Assembly: GCA_963774455.1 (NCBI GenBank)
Contig: CAVZFD010000005.1
Span: 744,001 to 808,000, forward strand
DNA: 64,000 nt
DNA from: DATFVA01 sp963774455
Lineage (GTDB): Bacteria; Bacteroidota; Ignavibacteria; Ignavibacteriales; Ignavibacteriaceae
Reading direction: 5' to 3'
In this document: positions 63,252 to 64,000 of the stretch, piece by piece
How the letters are laid out: the number at the start of each line of letters is the position of its first letter
Position numbering within the stretch: the stretch's first letter is position 1
Notes under the pieces: generated by a model
Databases searched by the model: none
Told to the model about the DNA's origin: nothing
What the model saw: only the letters and a program-made list of their open reading frames with translations
Made by a program: the position numbers and the translations under genes

Positions 63252-64000
63252 TCACCGGGAACCAGTGATTTTGCGTATCATGCTTAGTGCATATACGTTA
63301 GTCCGTTCTGTTTTAAAGGCCAACCTGTAGTGCCTCAGCGCAAGTCCTATATTTCCATCCTTATAGTATGCATCGGCAAGACCGAGGAGAGGTTTAGCCT
63401 GTTGAGGAAAACGGCCCACAAGAAAACGGAAATATCTTACGGCATCAGAAGTTTTATTGAGTCCCAGCAGATCATAACCGAAGAGGCATATTTCATTTAG
63501 GGATGTATCGTAATGGCGTGAGGAATCAGTAGCTATATTTCTATAATAGGCCAGAACAGAATCGACTCCCGAAACTCTGTATACAGACATAAGCCTGTCT
63601 GACATCTGAGCTGCAGGATAAATAACTGTATCATTGAGAATGGTTGAGGCTATATCGAACGCCGCAGCATCGTTATTTCTATCCCGTATATTTAACAGGT
63701 CGACGGCAGCAAGTCTTTCCTCCGGATAAATCAGCAGCAGAGAAGTCCCGTCATATCCATCATGAGCAAAATATTTTCTGCCTGCTTTATCCTTTCCAAG
63801 CGTAAATCCCAGACCGTAATTTACCAGCGTTCCATTCTTTAGTCTTGTTGGTACTAGCATGGAATCCAGTGTTTCAGGTTTAACCAGGTTACCCTCGAGC
63901 AGGTTTACAGCAAACCTCAACAGGTCGCCCGAAGTTGACAACAATCCGCCGCCAGGATATTTATTACTCAGATCTGCGAGCGGAGCATTCTCCAATAATC
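63252..64000 (-). CDS. Beta-lactamase-fold serine hydrolase with C-terminal TPR, C-terminal part (cut by window)
   Basis: The frame is open to the right edge, so the N-terminal half, with the catalytic SxxK and YxN motifs, lies outside. What is seen is the later part of a class C-like domain: PGGGLLSTSGDLLRFAVNLL, GLGFTLGKDKAGRKYFAHDG, TSLLLIYPEERLAAVDLLN. The last 110 residues form TPR-like helices (SDAVRYFRFLVGRFPQQ, GLADAYYKDGNIGLALRHYRLA). The HDGYDGT stretch stands at the place of the HxG-type third motif. Such proteins are exported esterases or peptidases of unknown substrate. Confidence 0.8.
   Translation of the reverse strand, partial: LLENAPLADLSNKYPGGGLLSTSGDLLRFAVNLLEGNLVKPETLDSMLVPTRLKNGTLVNYGLGFTLGKDKAGRKYFAHDGYDGTSLLLIYPEERLAAVDLLNIRDRNNDAAAFDIASTILNDTVIYPAAQMSDRLMSVYRVSGVDSVLAYYRNIATDSSRHYDTSLNEICLFGYDLLGLNKTSDAVRYFRFLVGRFPQQAKPLLGLADAYYKDGNIGLALRHYRLAFKTERTNVYALSMIRKITGSR

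Overview
The window reads as chromosome of a Bacteroidota/Chlorobi-group bacterium, most likely of the Ignavibacteria type. The evidence is a type IX secretion pair (PorU/PorV), exported proteins ending in sorting domains with the YPNPFNPST motif, an alternative complex III (Act) operon fused to a heme-copper oxidase operon, moderate AT richness and AT-rich simple-sequence spacers. The assignment is inferred from gene content only.

Layout. 1-4856: end of an outer-membrane barrel gene, an HU-like/SPOR pair, then an ExbB-ExbD-TonB energy-transduction set. 4976-7111 (minus strand): small membrane proteins, a DUF2085 protein and an NHL-repeat protein. 7323-7553: tRNA-Gln(CUG) and tRNA-Glu(CUC). 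7692-9698: 2Fe-2S ferredoxin, endonuclease III, HD-domain protein and peroxiredoxin. 9857-22295: PorU, PorV, a frameshifted M6-like secreted protein whose metal-binding motif is lost, an HEFTH peptidase/propeller/barrel protein, and a frameshifted small exported membrane protein. 22296-22859: gene-free, with unusual repeats. 22860-30050: Der GTPase, a CoA-disulfide-reductase-like flavoprotein (frameshifted near its end), Upp, a TPR-type protein, Rel (ppGpp) and RuvX.

30110-31420 encodes two paralogous bacterial microcompartment (BMC) shell proteins; the second has a long charged linker and a short basic helical tail, and no recognisable cargo enzyme operon surrounds them. Then come YbbR, thymidylate kinase, an S41 protease, a zinc-ribbon membrane protein and a GlcD/GlcF-like 2-hydroxyacid oxidase pair. 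38580-53461 is a continuous respiratory cluster: ActA (pentaheme), a small Tat-signal protein, ActB, ActC, an ActD-ActE fusion, ActF, cytochrome c, SCO, an A2-type cytochrome oxidase (I-III-IV-II order), heme O synthase and a polytopic membrane cytochrome c. It would carry electrons from quinol through ACIII and cytochrome c to oxygen. The right end holds a T9SS-secreted protein, a glycogen-phosphorylase-type enzyme, a GT4 glycosyltransferase, a VWA/MoxR-type AAA pair and the end of a beta-lactamase-fold serine hydrolase.

Four genes in the first 26 kb (2.1, 16.7, 21.9 and 25.4 kb) look broken by single-base frame changes, which points either to residual assembly indels or to real gene decay. 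No insertion sequence, prophage or CRISPR array was seen. The most promising unexplained items are the BMC pair with its tail, the HU-SPOR split protein, the inactive M6-like protein and the repeat-rich spacer before der.
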